This document shows positions 21,479 to 29,177 of a stretch of DNA of 36,920 nucleotides, in pieces. The translations under genes were made by a program, and so were the position numbers. The notes beneath the pieces were generated by a model, which had not been told where the DNA came from, made no database searches, and worked only from the letters and a program-made list of their open reading frames with translations. Within the stretch, counting starts at the first letter, position 1. Each line of letters begins with the position of its first letter. This stretch comes from Richelia sp. SL_2_1 (GTDB lineage Bacteria; Cyanobacteriota; Cyanobacteriia; Cyanobacteriales; Nostocaceae): assembly GCA_012033205.1 (NCBI GenBank), contig JAAUSO010000061.1, positions 1-36,920 of the forward strand, written 5' to 3'.

Positions 21479-21805
21479 TCAATGAAACTGCTGTATTTTC
21501 CAAAAGTAACTAGAGACTAAATTCGTGACAATATGAGCAACTATGGGAACTAATAAATTACCAGTTAAAAGAGCGCTGTAACCCAAAATCATTCCCACAA
21601 TAGTTGCCCAAATTACATAAGCCCATTGCCCAGAACCGCTCAGATGTAAAACGCCAAAACAAATACTTGATACAATTACCGCTAAGTGATTAAAGCCTAA
21701 AGCCGGTAACATAACTCCTCTGAACAATAATTCTTCACTCAATCCAGGTAGTAATCCCAACCAAATCAAATCTGGTAATGCTAAAGGTTTGAGTACAATT
21801 TCCAA
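21479..21805 (-). pseudogene. CPBP-family intramembrane metalloprotease, C-terminal part (frameshifted)
   Basis: These residues carry the catalytic core of the CPBP (CAAX protease and bacteriocin-processing, Abi) family. The EExxxR motif is in GLSEELLFRG, the FxxxH motif is in CFGVLHLSG, and a later His lies in VPIVAHIVTN, all within transmembrane helices. The N-terminal part is in another frame at 21781-22062. Adding one T to the T5 run (antisense strand, near 21838) restores FFPVYRQSANYYLEIVLKPLA across the join. It is therefore one gene of about 195 residues carrying a single indel. Substrate unknown. Confidence 0.85.
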
Positions 21806-22062
21806 ATAATAATTGGCGCTTTGACGGTAAACTGGAAAAAGCGATAAGCTAAACTACTTAAGCCGGTAATAGTTAATCCTAATGCAACTCCAATCAAAAA
21901 TTCCTTTTGATTCCAATGCCAAGACATCAAGTAAAAATTACCAAATTCCAGGCATAATTTGGCTATAATCCACAAAATAATAGCTGTCAATCCCATTGCC
22001 ATTAGGACTTGAGTACGTGTCAAGTATGGAATTTCTGGCTCGTTTTTTTGCTGTTGTGTCAT
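21781..22062 (-). pseudogene. CPBP-family protease, N-terminal part (frameshifted)
   Basis: This holds the cytoplasmic N-terminus (MTQQQKNEPEIPYLTRTQ) and the first two transmembrane helices, ending in SLAYRFF. The last residues (QFTVKAPIIIWKLYSNL) are out-of-frame readings after the missing base. It joins 21479-21805. A heptamer repeat (GATTTTG units, 22065-22097) lies immediately upstream of its start and replaces a recognisable ribosome binding site. Confidence 0.82.
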
Positions 22063-22064
22063 TC

Positions 22065-22097
22065 GATTTTGGATTTTGGATTTTGGATTTTAAATTT
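22065..22097. repeat. Heptamer repeat (GATTTTG type) upstream of the CPBP gene
   Basis: About four GATTTTG units, directly before the start of the leftward CPBP gene and abutting the MITE-like element. Confidence 0.85.
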
Positions 22098-22222
22098 AGG
22101 ACTTAGCAAAAAGGCACATTTTTTTGCAAGGGGTGTGTGACACTTTGAGCAATTTTTAATGTAATAATAAGCTTCTTCTGTGTCACGCACCAACTGAGTA
22201 TTGTGACAATTGCGTAAGTCCT
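22098..22222. mobile_element. MITE-like element, 125 bp, with terminal inverted repeats
   Basis: The ends AGGACTTAGCAA (22098-22109) and TTGCGTAAGTCCT (22210-22222) are inverted repeats of the GGACTTACGCAA type. Nested inside are matching arms GGTGTGTGACAC and GTGTCACGCACC, so the whole element can fold back on itself. It encodes no credible protein. It looks like a non-autonomous transposon remnant; the parent transposase is not in the window. Confidence 0.7.
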
Positions 22223-22277
22223 GAAATTTTAGATTGACCCTATATCTAAGCGCTGCTTCACAACTAACATTTAGCAT

Positions 22278-23336
22278 TTAAACTAACGGCTGTAAAGAAA
22301 ATATTGTAGAACTTAAAGCATATGGATTAATTCCTGCTTTGTGAGCCGCTAATATTCCGATGGCTTCTAAATAGGAAGTTGCCGATATTGTTTTGATTCC
22401 CAAGGCTTGAGGAGGAACCTGCATCTGTGTTTGGTTTTCCTCTACTGTAATTATCTGGCATTTTCTTTGACTTAAATTCAGCAATGCACTGCTACCGCAA
22501 GCGTTTGCCGGTACAATGACTGCATCCACTTCTTCTACCCATATATCCCTATTGTTAGGAAATTGGTTAGAATCCCTGGTGGTAAACTGGGGTGCGCGAC
22601 TCAAACCTACAAGTACGCTTGGTAAAAAAGTATAACCCAATTCTTCCGCCGCAGAACGTGGAGATAAATTACCATCTAAGGGTGGTGGTTCAAAAGTCGG
22701 GGAATGGGCGCAAGGAATCTGAAATTCTCGCACAATTAAATGACTGATTACTGCTTCTGCTCCTGCAATTGGATCTACTCCTTTCCCTTGACGGTAGTTT
22801 TGGTCTGCTTGTTGATCCACATAATCAGGAAAACGAGCAACAACTGCGATCGCTTCTGCACCAGCTTTATTAATTAATATGGACGCAGCTCGTAGTAAAC
22901 TATCTGGATTACCTATAGTTCCCCAACTTGCACCAGATGCAGCACAGTCTAATTCTACATTTAATGGGGCATCAGTGATCAGGTAATCTGTTAAGTTTAA
23001 TCCTAGAGTTGCTCTAGCTGCATCTGCTGCTTGAAGATTTCTTAAACGTAAATCTGGCTCAATTCCTTGATCAATAATTAAACCGATTTTATTTTGATGT
23101 ACTCGACGCAAACCCCAACATCCTTGAGCAAATTTGTCAATACCATAACCTTCAACATATAAAGCATTCGGTAGATTCCAGTACAAAGTTGCACCGTTGA
23201 GAACGTTAGGATGAGTGATCAAAATATCGCAAACTTCAGCCATAGCTTTGGCAACGGGTAATGCATCTCCGGCATAACCTCCGATGGCTGCTCCAACTCC
23301 TGTGGGAATAATTAAGATAGCGGTATATGGACGCAT
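22278..23336 (-). CDS. DUF3326 domain-containing protein
   Basis: The 352-residue soluble protein is a recognisable DUF3326 member, a family conserved in cyanobacteria and also found in plants, with no established function. It starts MRPYTAILIIPTGVGAAIGG, a Gly-rich segment, and has conserved blocks VLNGATLYWNLPNALYVEGY (about 44-63), LITDAPLNVELDCAASGASW (about 118-138) and GRAS-like VPANACGSSALLNL near residue 275. No signal peptide or TM helix. It is transcribed divergently from the hydantoinase-type gene across a repeat-rich spacer, and its 3' end abuts a MITE-like element. Confidence 0.9.
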   Translation of the reverse strand: MRPYTAILIIPTGVGAAIGGYAGDALPVAKAMAEVCDILITHPNVLNGATLYWNLPNALYVEGYGIDKFAQGCWGLRRVHQNKIGLIIDQGIEPDLRLRNLQAADAARATLGLNLTDYLITDAPLNVELDCAASGASWGTIGNPDSLLRAASILINKAGAEAIAVVARFPDYVDQQADQNYRQGKGVDPIAGAEAVISHLIVREFQIPCAHSPTFEPPPLDGNLSPRSAAEELGYTFLPSVLVGLSRAPQFTTRDSNQFPNNRDIWVEEVDAVIVPANACGSSALLNLSQRKCQIITVEENQTQMQVPPQALGIKTISATSYLEAIGILAAHKAGINPYALSSTIFSLQPLV

Positions 23337-23811
23337 TTATGAAATTATTACTATTGAATCTATCAACTAAATACTCTGATATATTATTCCTAATATCTTT
23401 GCAAGCTCTTTAATATAATCAGTAAACCAAAAAGTTTTTCTCCAAGAGCGATAGCGTTCGCGTAAGCGTGTCCCCTTGGTACTCAGCGCTGCTGCAAGCA
23501 GATCGCTAATCAAGCTTACGTACTGCAAGGTGCCATACAATACTAAAGTCCTGATTAATACTTATATTGTTTGTTCTGAAAGGTTTCAAAAAATGAAATA
23601 ATTAGAGTCGTGTGTAGCATCTTGACTGAAAAATTGACTGTTTTATCAGAAGAAATAGCTTTAACAGACTTAGAAACTCTTGACGAAGTTCTTGAATATT
23701 TATACCGTTTCTGTATGAGGCTGTGCTAAATCGCCCTCAAAGACGGAGGAGTGGGGCTACTCAAACAAAGCCTACCTGCGTGGGCTAAATTCGGCGCATC
23801 TTTATAAAGAA
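23337..23811. other. Repeat-rich spacer with a small coding remnant
   Basis: From about 23447 to 23480 there is GC-rich repeat sequence (GCGATAGCGTTCGCGTAAGCG type) common in Nostocales spacers. At about 23621-23728 a short frame reads LTEKLTVLSEEIALTDLETL and on to a stop; it could be the tail of a DUF4351-type protein, but it lacks a start and is too short to name. A further hairpin-prone repeat follows (GCCTACCTGCGTGGGCT near 23770). Confidence 0.5.
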
Positions 23812-23853
23812 ATGGTATCACGAGCGTATGTAGTAAGATTTAATAGAATAACT

Positions 23854-25398
23854 ATGCATAAAACAAGTCAACCTGATCCAGTTCGTTTAGAAATTTTCAA
23901 AAATCTTTATCAATTCATTGCCGAACAAATGGGAATTGTACTGCAAAATACGGCAGCATCGGTAAATATAAAAGAACGTTTGGATTTCTCTTGTGCAATC
24001 TTTGATGCTTCCGGTTTATTAGTTGCAAATGCTCCTCATATTCCTGTACATTTAGGTTCAATGAGTGAAAGTGTCCGGAGTTTAATTAATGATAAAGGTG
24101 ACAGTTTCAAACCAGGAAATGTCTATTTATCAAACAATCCTTATAACGGTGGAACTCATCTACCTGATGTCACAGCAATTACTCCAGTTTTCTCTTCTTC
24201 TAGCAATCCTATTTTCTACGTTGCTTCTCGCGGACATCAAGCGGATATTGGCGGAATTACACCTGGTTCTATGCCTCCTCATAGTAAAACGATAGAAGAA
24301 GAAGGAATTTTATTTGATAATTTTCTCTTGGTTGAACAGGATAATTTTCGAGAAGATGCTGTTAGAGAAATACTTGCAAATCATGTTTATCCAGCTAGGA
24401 ATCCCGACCAAAATATTGCTGACTTTAAAGCGCAAATTGCTGCAAATAATCGCGGTGTTCAAGAATTACTCAAGATGCTTGAGCAATATCAACTTGAAAC
24501 CGTCCAAGATTATATGAAATTTGTCCAAGATAATGCCGAAGAAGCAGTAAGAAAAGCAATTGATGTTTTAAAAGATGGTTCGTTTATCTATGAAATGGAT
24601 AGCGGTGCAAAAATTCAAATTAAAGTTACTATAAATCAACAAAATCGTAGCGCAATTATCGATTTTACCGGCACTTCAAAGCAGCTAAATAGTAACTTTA
24701 ATGCTCCCAAAGCTGTAACTCAAGCCGCCGTTTTATATGTCTTCCGTACCTTAGTTAATGATAATATTCCCTTAAATGCAGGTTGTCTGAATCCTTTAGA
24801 AATTATTATTCCTCAAGGCTGTATGCTCAACCCAACTTATCCAGCAGCAGTAGTAGCAGGTAATGTAGAAACTTCCCAAACCATTGTTGATGCTCTATAT
24901 GGTGCTTTGGGTGTCATGGCTGCTTCCCAAGGTACTATGAACAACTTTACTTTTGGCAACGAAAACTATCAATATTATGAAACAATATGTGGTGGTTCTG
25001 GTGCTGGTACAGATTTTGACGGTACCGATGCGGTACAAACTCACATGACGAATTCCCGTTTGACTGACCCAGAAGTATTAGAAACGCGGTATCCTGTTCT
25101 TTTAGAAAACTTTAGCTTGCGTCTCGGTAGCGGTGGTAAAGGAAAACATTCTGGTGGTAATGGAGTGATTCGTCGTATCCGGTTTTTAGAAACCATGACA
25201 GCGAATATTCTTTGTAGTCATCGTTTAGTATCTCCCTTTGGTTTAAACAATGGAGAAGCCGGAAAAGTTGGACATAATTGGGTAATTCGTAAGAATGGAA
25301 GCGAAGAAAAATTAAATAGTAGCGCAACAGTAGAAATGAAACCTGGGGATGTTTTTCTAATAGAAACCCCTGGGGGTGGTGGATTTGGGAAATTTTAA
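23854..25398 (+). CDS. Hydantoinase B / 5-oxoprolinase family protein (HyuB-like)
   Basis: The protein belongs to the hydantoinase B family, which pairs with HyuA to hydrolyse cyclic amides (hydantoins, 5-oxoproline) with ATP. The frame opens at 23812, but ATG 23854 gives the family-like N-terminus [20 protein letters not shown]. Conserved blocks are [55 protein letters not shown] and the glycine-rich C-terminus [18 protein letters not shown] and [11 protein letters not shown]. No HyuA partner is adjacent on either side, so HyuA must be elsewhere or missing. Three palindromes follow the stop. The reaction is inferred from family only. Confidence 0.88.
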   Translation: MHKTSQPDPVRLEIFKNLYQFIAEQMGIVLQNTAASVNIKERLDFSCAIFDASGLLVANAPHIPVHLGSMSESVRSLINDKGDSFKPGNVYLSNNPYNGGTHLPDVTAITPVFSSSSNPIFYVASRGHQADIGGITPGSMPPHSKTIEEEGILFDNFLLVEQDNFREDAVREILANHVYPARNPDQNIADFKAQIAANNRGVQELLKMLEQYQLETVQDYMKFVQDNAEEAVRKAIDVLKDGSFIYEMDSGAKIQIKVTINQQNRSAIIDFTGTSKQLNSNFNAPKAVTQAAVLYVFRTLVNDNIPLNAGCLNPLEIIIPQGCMLNPTYPAAVVAGNVETSQTIVDALYGALGVMAASQGTMNNFTFGNENYQYYETICGGSGAGTDFDGTDAVQTHMTNSRLTDPEVLETRYPVLLENFSLRLGSGGKGKHSGGNGVIRRIRFLETMTANILCSHRLVSPFGLNNGEAGKVGHNWVIRKNGSEEKLNSSATVEMKPGDVFLIETPGGGGFGKF

Positions 25399-25416
25399 AT
25401 GTTAGTTGAATGCTGA

Positions 25417-25639
25417 GAAGTCGGGTTTTTATGAGTAATTTCTGGTTTGAAAAAATATCTGAAAAACCCGACTTCTATATCTAAATCTAATATCGTAAGA
25501 AGTCGGGTTTTTATGAGTAATTTCTGGTTTTAAGCATCAAAATCTTAAAAACCCGACTTCTATGAGACTATAGTGGGTGAGAAGTCGGGTTTTTATGACT
25601 ATTTTCTAGTTTGAAAAAATATCTGAAAAACCCGACTTC
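25417..25639. repeat. Three tandem long palindromes, GAAGTCGGGTTTTT...AAAAACCCGACTTC
   Basis: Copies are 25417-25475, 25499-25560 and 25581-25639 (59, 62 and 59 bases). Each has the same 14-base arms and a loop of about 31-34 bases. Copies 1 and 2 share the left loop half (ATGAGTAATTTCTGGTTT); copies 1 and 3 share the right half (GAAAAAATATCTG). A single short-loop relative lies at 21299-21329. The first copy may terminate the hydantoinase transcript. Confidence 0.92.
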
Positions 25640-25658
25640 TATATCTAATATCTAAATA

Positions 25659-25817
25659 TTACTTTTTCGCAATTACCCATACTGCGTGAATAATTCCAGG
25701 AATATATCCTAATAAAGTTAAAACGATATTAATCCAAAAATCAGGACCAATACCAACCTGTAGAAATACTCCCAAAGGGGGAAGAAAAATAGCACAAATT
25801 ATGCGAACTAAATCCAT
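25659..25817 (-). CDS. Pmp3/YqaE family small membrane protein
   Basis: A 52-residue frame too short for usual ORF cut-offs. It starts MDLVRIICAIFLPPLGVFLQ and ends HAVWVIAKK. The pattern IxxAIFLPPLGVFLQVG, then DFWINIVLTLLGYIPGIIHAVWV, is the full Pmp3/YqaE (UPF0057) signature: two hydrophobic helices with a Pro-Pro-Leu-Gly turn. A strong Shine-Dalgarno sequence (GGAGG, complement of 25823-25827) lies six bases before the ATG. Members of the family are small hydrophobic proteins linked to membrane potential and stress responses; no specific role can be given here. Confidence 0.93.
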   Translation of the reverse strand: MDLVRIICAIFLPPLGVFLQVGIGPDFWINIVLTLLGYIPGIIHAVWVIAKK

Positions 25818-25913
25818 TATTGCCTCCTATTAATATTACAATGACTAGGACTTTATCTATATTCCAACCATAGCATTTCTATATTAAAGGGGTAAGTTTA
25901 TAGAGATACACAA

Positions 25914-26261
25914 TCAGCCACCACTGATTTTGGCTTTATAACCAGATTTATGCAAAATTTCCAGTATTTTTTGTTTGTGTTCGCCTTGAATTTCAATTTC
26001 ATTATCTTTAACCGTACCACCACAACCGCATTGACTTTTTAACTGTTTTAATAAAGCTTGTAAAGTTTCTGGTTTACTTTGAAATCCGGTAATTATAGTT
26101 ACAGTTTTGCCTTTACGCCCAGCGCGAGTTGCTTGTACGCGCAAATCTTGTTTTTCGGGGGGTAAATCTGGTATTCCTTTTTGAGTAGCAGCAGAGTTAT
26201 CTGAACCAAATTCTCGCCAACCAGAGGATTTATTGTCAGCTTTGCGTTTTTCACCAGCCAT
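25914..26261 (-). CDS. SUI1/eIF1-like translation factor (YciH family)
   Basis: The 115-residue product has a basic, low-complexity N-terminus (residues 1-45). The SUI1 fold follows: RAGRKGKTVTIITGF, LLKQLKSQCGCGGTVKDNEIEIQG and HKQKILEILHKSGYKAKISGG, which is the typical end. Bacterial YciH proteins bind the small ribosomal subunit and are thought to influence initiation fidelity, but their physiological role is not settled. It is complete, with no frame damage, and is followed on the same strand by the Pmp3 gene about 95 bases further on. Confidence 0.93.
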   Translation of the reverse strand: MAGEKRKADNKSSGWREFGSDNSAATQKGIPDLPPEKQDLRVQATRAGRKGKTVTIITGFQSKPETLQALLKQLKSQCGCGGTVKDNEIEIQGEHKQKILEILHKSGYKAKISGG

Positions 26262-26631
26262 AAGATAGACAATCTAGATAATTTTTCTCCTAATTATGAT
26301 TTTAGCCAAAGGTAGGCTTTTTCAGGATGTATTATTCACAAACGTTGCCATTATTGCGAAGTCTTGCCCTTCGCGATCATAATAATTTAAGCAATAATTA
26401 AATAAATAATTTAATAAATAATTTATTAGCCATCAGCGAGCTAGAAGTATGCCCGAAGGGCAGGCTAAGCCAACGCACTACCATATAGATGAAGCCTTGA
26501 TTAATATTGTGGAATACAACAATATTTGAATGATTAATCTATAAATATAACATTGTATCAAGAGATAATTTCAAAGATTGAAAAATTTTGCAATAATTAG
26601 GAGAATAGACCCTCATTTGTAATTAACTTAT
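26262..26631. other. Spacer with short repeats
   Basis: 370 bases between divergent genes. A GC-rich repeat (TTGCCCTTCGCGATCATAAT, about 26365) and a related inverted piece (TGCCCGAAGGGCAGGCTAAG, about 26452) flank an A/T-only stretch of TAATTAAATAAATAATTTAA type (26390-26425). No RNA gene or frame was recognised; promoters for both neighbours must be here. Confidence 0.5.
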
Positions 26632-27243
26632 ATGACACCAGATGAGATAGAAGTAGCGCTGCAAGAAGCTTTCAACCGTTGTGATGCAGCCCGCTGTCCT
26701 CTCACTGATGGGCAAAAAATGATTTTGCTGCAAGTATTAAGCAACGAAATTAACGGAAATTCGAGCCAAGGTTTATCAAAAGATGTTAATCCTTTATTAG
26801 AACTAACTTCTGAAGAATTACAAATATTCTCTGAGTTTGTTAAAGAACAAGAGAAACAAAATCGCTTTTGGAAAGTTGAATTGCTTAACGATTGGCTGCA
26901 AGAAAAAGATTCTGGAGTCGTACAATTTATCCGCGAACGTTACGGTATACAGTGGTTAAGTAAGGTTGAAAAATATCATTTTGATCAACTTGGTAACACA
27001 GAATTGCTCAAATTAAAAATTGGCGATCGCATTGAAGTTTGTAATGGATTATGGGAATGGGTACAAGAGGGAACATCATGTGAGCCTGAATGGTTTGTGT
27101 GTACAGTAATTAGTCTTGAAGAAATTGTCGAAGGTGACAACTCCTATACCACCTGCACTATCCGCTTCAATGACGGTGCAGAATATCAAATTCAAGGTAT
27201 TTATCAATGGAATAGTTATCAATGGCGATGGGGGAAAAAGTAA
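26632..27243 (+). CDS. Conserved hypothetical protein (cyanobacterial)
   Basis: I do not recognise a named domain. The 203-residue soluble protein has an N-terminal helical part (about 1-115) that includes RCPLTDGQKMILLQVL and a Glu/Gln-rich helix, EFVKEQEKQNRFW. The beta-rich C-terminal half contains LKIGDRIEVCNGLWEWVQEG, then WFVCTVISLEE and CTIRFNDGAEYQIQGIYQW. The alternating Trp/Tyr strands look like a small SH3- or Tudor-like barrel (inference). No signal peptide or TM helix. A perfect hairpin follows 82 bases after the stop. Confidence 0.75.
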   Translation: MTPDEIEVALQEAFNRCDAARCPLTDGQKMILLQVLSNEINGNSSQGLSKDVNPLLELTSEELQIFSEFVKEQEKQNRFWKVELLNDWLQEKDSGVVQFIRERYGIQWLSKVEKYHFDQLGNTELLKLKIGDRIEVCNGLWEWVQEGTSCEPEWFVCTVISLEEIVEGDNSYTTCTIRFNDGAEYQIQGIYQWNSYQWRWGKK

Positions 27244-27325
27244 CACGAAAAAATTTCACGCAAGTTATCAACAATAAAGCAATTTTGCAGCTAATTGGTA
27301 ATTAATAAATCAATTAAAAAACCTA

Positions 27326-27352
27326 AAGCCTGGTAAAAGGTTTACCAGGCTT
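27326..27352 (+). terminator. Perfect 12-bp hairpin, likely terminator
   Basis: AAGCCTGGTAAA (27326-27337) and TTTACCAGGCTT (27341-27352) pair completely around a three-base loop, with an A run on the left and a T-rich stretch on the right. It is the best terminator candidate in the window and fits the end of the 26632-27243 gene. Confidence 0.7.
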
Positions 27353-27897
27353 CTTCATGAAGATTTATTAAGGTCAAATCTCTACTTTTGGTCAATGATT
27401 TGGAGAATTAAAAAGTTCAACAACTAAGGTTTACTTAACTCATAGTAAACAACGCATTTATATATTTTCCTATCTAGGAGCTTGGCTTACCTCAATTTGG
27501 TAGATGCCACTTTTTTAATGCTGAAATTTACTTGGGTTTTGACCGGAGACACATTGTCATTAACCCGACTGAGTTCTCGATGCCTTGTTTTGTGTCTTAT
27601 TTATTAGGTTATCACGTACAAATAAAAATGAAACCCCTTATTAACTCAACTTTACGAGTCTTTAAATTTCGCAATAAGGCATTTAATTTATAGTTTTCTC
27701 GCGGGCAGGCTTGCCCTCGAACCCTTCACTTCGTTCAAGGGTAAACTCCGTGAAGGGATGCGCGCACTACAAGACTTGAATAAAATTGGAATATACAAAT
27801 TAAACACTTTTTAGCTTAAATCATAACTCCGGTGGTACTAATTTCGGTGGTACTAACTTTCAATCTAAAATCTAAAATATAAAATCCAAAATCGTAA
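27353..27897. other. Long spacer without a recognised gene
   Basis: A block at about 27480-27605 (with GGCTTACCTCAATTTGGTAG and ACCCGACTGAGTTCTCGATG) has higher complexity than its surroundings and may be a decayed gene or mobile-element remnant, but no frame can be assigned. From 27700 to 27775 lies a GC-rich repeat with hairpins (CCCTTCAC pairing with GTGAAGGG). A heptamer array of AATCTAAA type (27861-27893) abuts the DUF1802 start. Confidence 0.5.
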
Positions 27898-28494
27898 ATG
27901 ATGGAACAAACTACAAATCACGCACTCAAAGAATGGTCGATCGCCATTAACGCTTTAGAATCCGGTGAAACGATAATGCTGTTGCGTAAAGGGGGCATTC
28001 ACGAAAAAGGCGGAAGATTTCGGGTTGCTCATCATCAAGTTTTACTTTACCCTACCTACGAGCATCAACAAACTTTTATGCTGAAAGCCGATTATTCCAA
28101 TCTCGTGATTCCAGTCACATCCGGTTGGCGACCCCAAGGTGTTAAGATTACAAGTTACGCTCAAATTACCCATATTTTACCCGTTACTGACGACTCAATT
28201 ATTAATGCTCTACTGCCATTCCATATTTGGAACCAACACTTCATTCACGATCGCCAAGACTGGAAACCATTAGAACCCTTGTTTGTACTGCTGCTGCGGA
28301 CTTACAAACTACCAACTCCCCAACTGGTTGCATATCATCCCCACTACGGTGGATGCAAATCCTGGATTGATTTGCATGAATCGATTTCACTCGCAGCAGC
28401 AACACCGGCAATACCTGAAAATACCTACTCTGAGTTGGTAGCTCAAATCTGCCAAATTACCGGCGATTCTTCTTATATTTCGCCTAATAAATAA
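27898..28494 (+). CDS. DUF1802 family protein
   Basis: The 198-residue protein matches DUF1802, a family common in cyanobacteria and also found in other bacteria, of unknown function. Recognisable blocks are ALKEWSIAINALESGETIML, LLRKGGIHEKGGRFRVAHHQ, then LLYPTYEHQQ and, further on, LFVLLLRTYKLPTPQ with HPHYGGCKSWIDL. The repeated histidines and basic residues suggest a nucleic-acid or phosphate-linked role, but this is speculative. Two in-frame ATGs (27898, 27901) are equally possible starts; the heptamer repeat immediately upstream obscures the ribosome site. Confidence 0.88.
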   Translation: MMEQTTNHALKEWSIAINALESGETIMLLRKGGIHEKGGRFRVAHHQVLLYPTYEHQQTFMLKADYSNLVIPVTSGWRPQGVKITSYAQITHILPVTDDSIINALLPFHIWNQHFIHDRQDWKPLEPLFVLLLRTYKLPTPQLVAYHPHYGGCKSWIDLHESISLAAATPAIPENTYSELVAQICQITGDSSYISPNK

Positions 28495-28865
28495 GGAGAT
28501 GTTTATTTTAGATGCTGAAAACTTTATTTTAGAGCTAGATAAGTCAAACAGTAGCTAAAGATACACACAGGTAGTAAATTTACATATAAAATTGGACAAA
28601 CATAGATGTTTGCTATCAGTGTTTGATTTTAATATTCCACGGACTATTCTGTCTTTGGTTAGTTTTTATTTAGACAAGTAACATTAAATGTTATTCATAA
28701 ATAAAAGTATAAACAAGCACTAATGGATATTGCCTGAAAAATGAAGAATGAAAATAAAACTTTTATATTTTATAACTCATCCTTCAAAATTACCCCAAAA
28801 GGGTGAGGCAATCCTTGACAAACATCTGTAATCATGCATTAAATGCGGAATACAAAGGAGTTTGT
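28495..28865. other. AT-rich spacer
   Basis: 371 bases with nothing recognised except a ribosome binding site (AAGGAG, 28855-28860) for the next small gene. No RNA gene or inverted repeat of note was seen. Confidence 0.5.
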
Positions 28866-29114
28866 ATGAAAAGAATGTGCTGGTTATCCAAGTCTGGCGA
28901 AAACGGCGAGAAAATTTTGCACTTGCAGACAGCACCGAACGAACCTTGGCGACCATACACCGCTTTTCGACAATTCGCAGTACCAGATTATAATATACCT
29001 GGGGGTTCCAAAGGATGGGCGACTTACCAAAAGTTATTAAAAGCAGGTTGGACATTAGTACCCAGCGCCCGCGCCAACGAATTTTCTACATCAGACGCAT
29101 CAGTTGAAATATAA
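28866..29114 (+). CDS. Small conserved hypothetical protein
   Basis: The frame is open further upstream, but ATG 28866 is preferred because AAGGAG lies six bases before it; the product is then 82 residues (MKRMCWLSKSGENGEKILHL). It is soluble, rich in Trp, Lys and Gly, with an ordered core WRPYTAFRQFAVPDYNIPGG and GWATYQKLLKAGWTLVPS. I do not recognise a named family. The last residues (FSTSDASVEI) look poorly conserved, and a repeat of GGGTAAT type follows directly. Confidence 0.7.
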   Translation: MKRMCWLSKSGENGEKILHLQTAPNEPWRPYTAFRQFAVPDYNIPGGSKGWATYQKLLKAGWTLVPSARANEFSTSDASVEI

Positions 29115-29117
29115 TAA

Positions 29118-29154
29118 TGGGGAATAGGGAATGGGTAATGGGTAATTGGCAATT
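29118..29154. repeat. Degenerate heptamer repeat (GGGTAAT type)
   Basis: About five units of GGGGAAT, AGGGAAT, GGGTAAT and GGCAATT lie between two convergent genes. Confidence 0.75.
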
Positions 29155-29177
29155 GTTTTATTTCTCCCCATCCCTTC

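Noticed and set aside
22059-22277. 72-residue minus-strand open frame
   Set aside because: It consists of the MITE-like element plus the GATTTTG heptamer array (tail KIQNPKSKIE), so it is repeat-derived.
25417-25639. Regular repeats resembling a small CRISPR array
   Set aside because: The repeated arms are inverted within each unit and the intervening sequences are shared between copies, unlike spacers; no cas genes are nearby.
27480-27605. Possible decayed gene in the 27353-27897 spacer
   Set aside because: Frames on both strands are interrupted and show no family I can recognise, so it is only described as a spacer.
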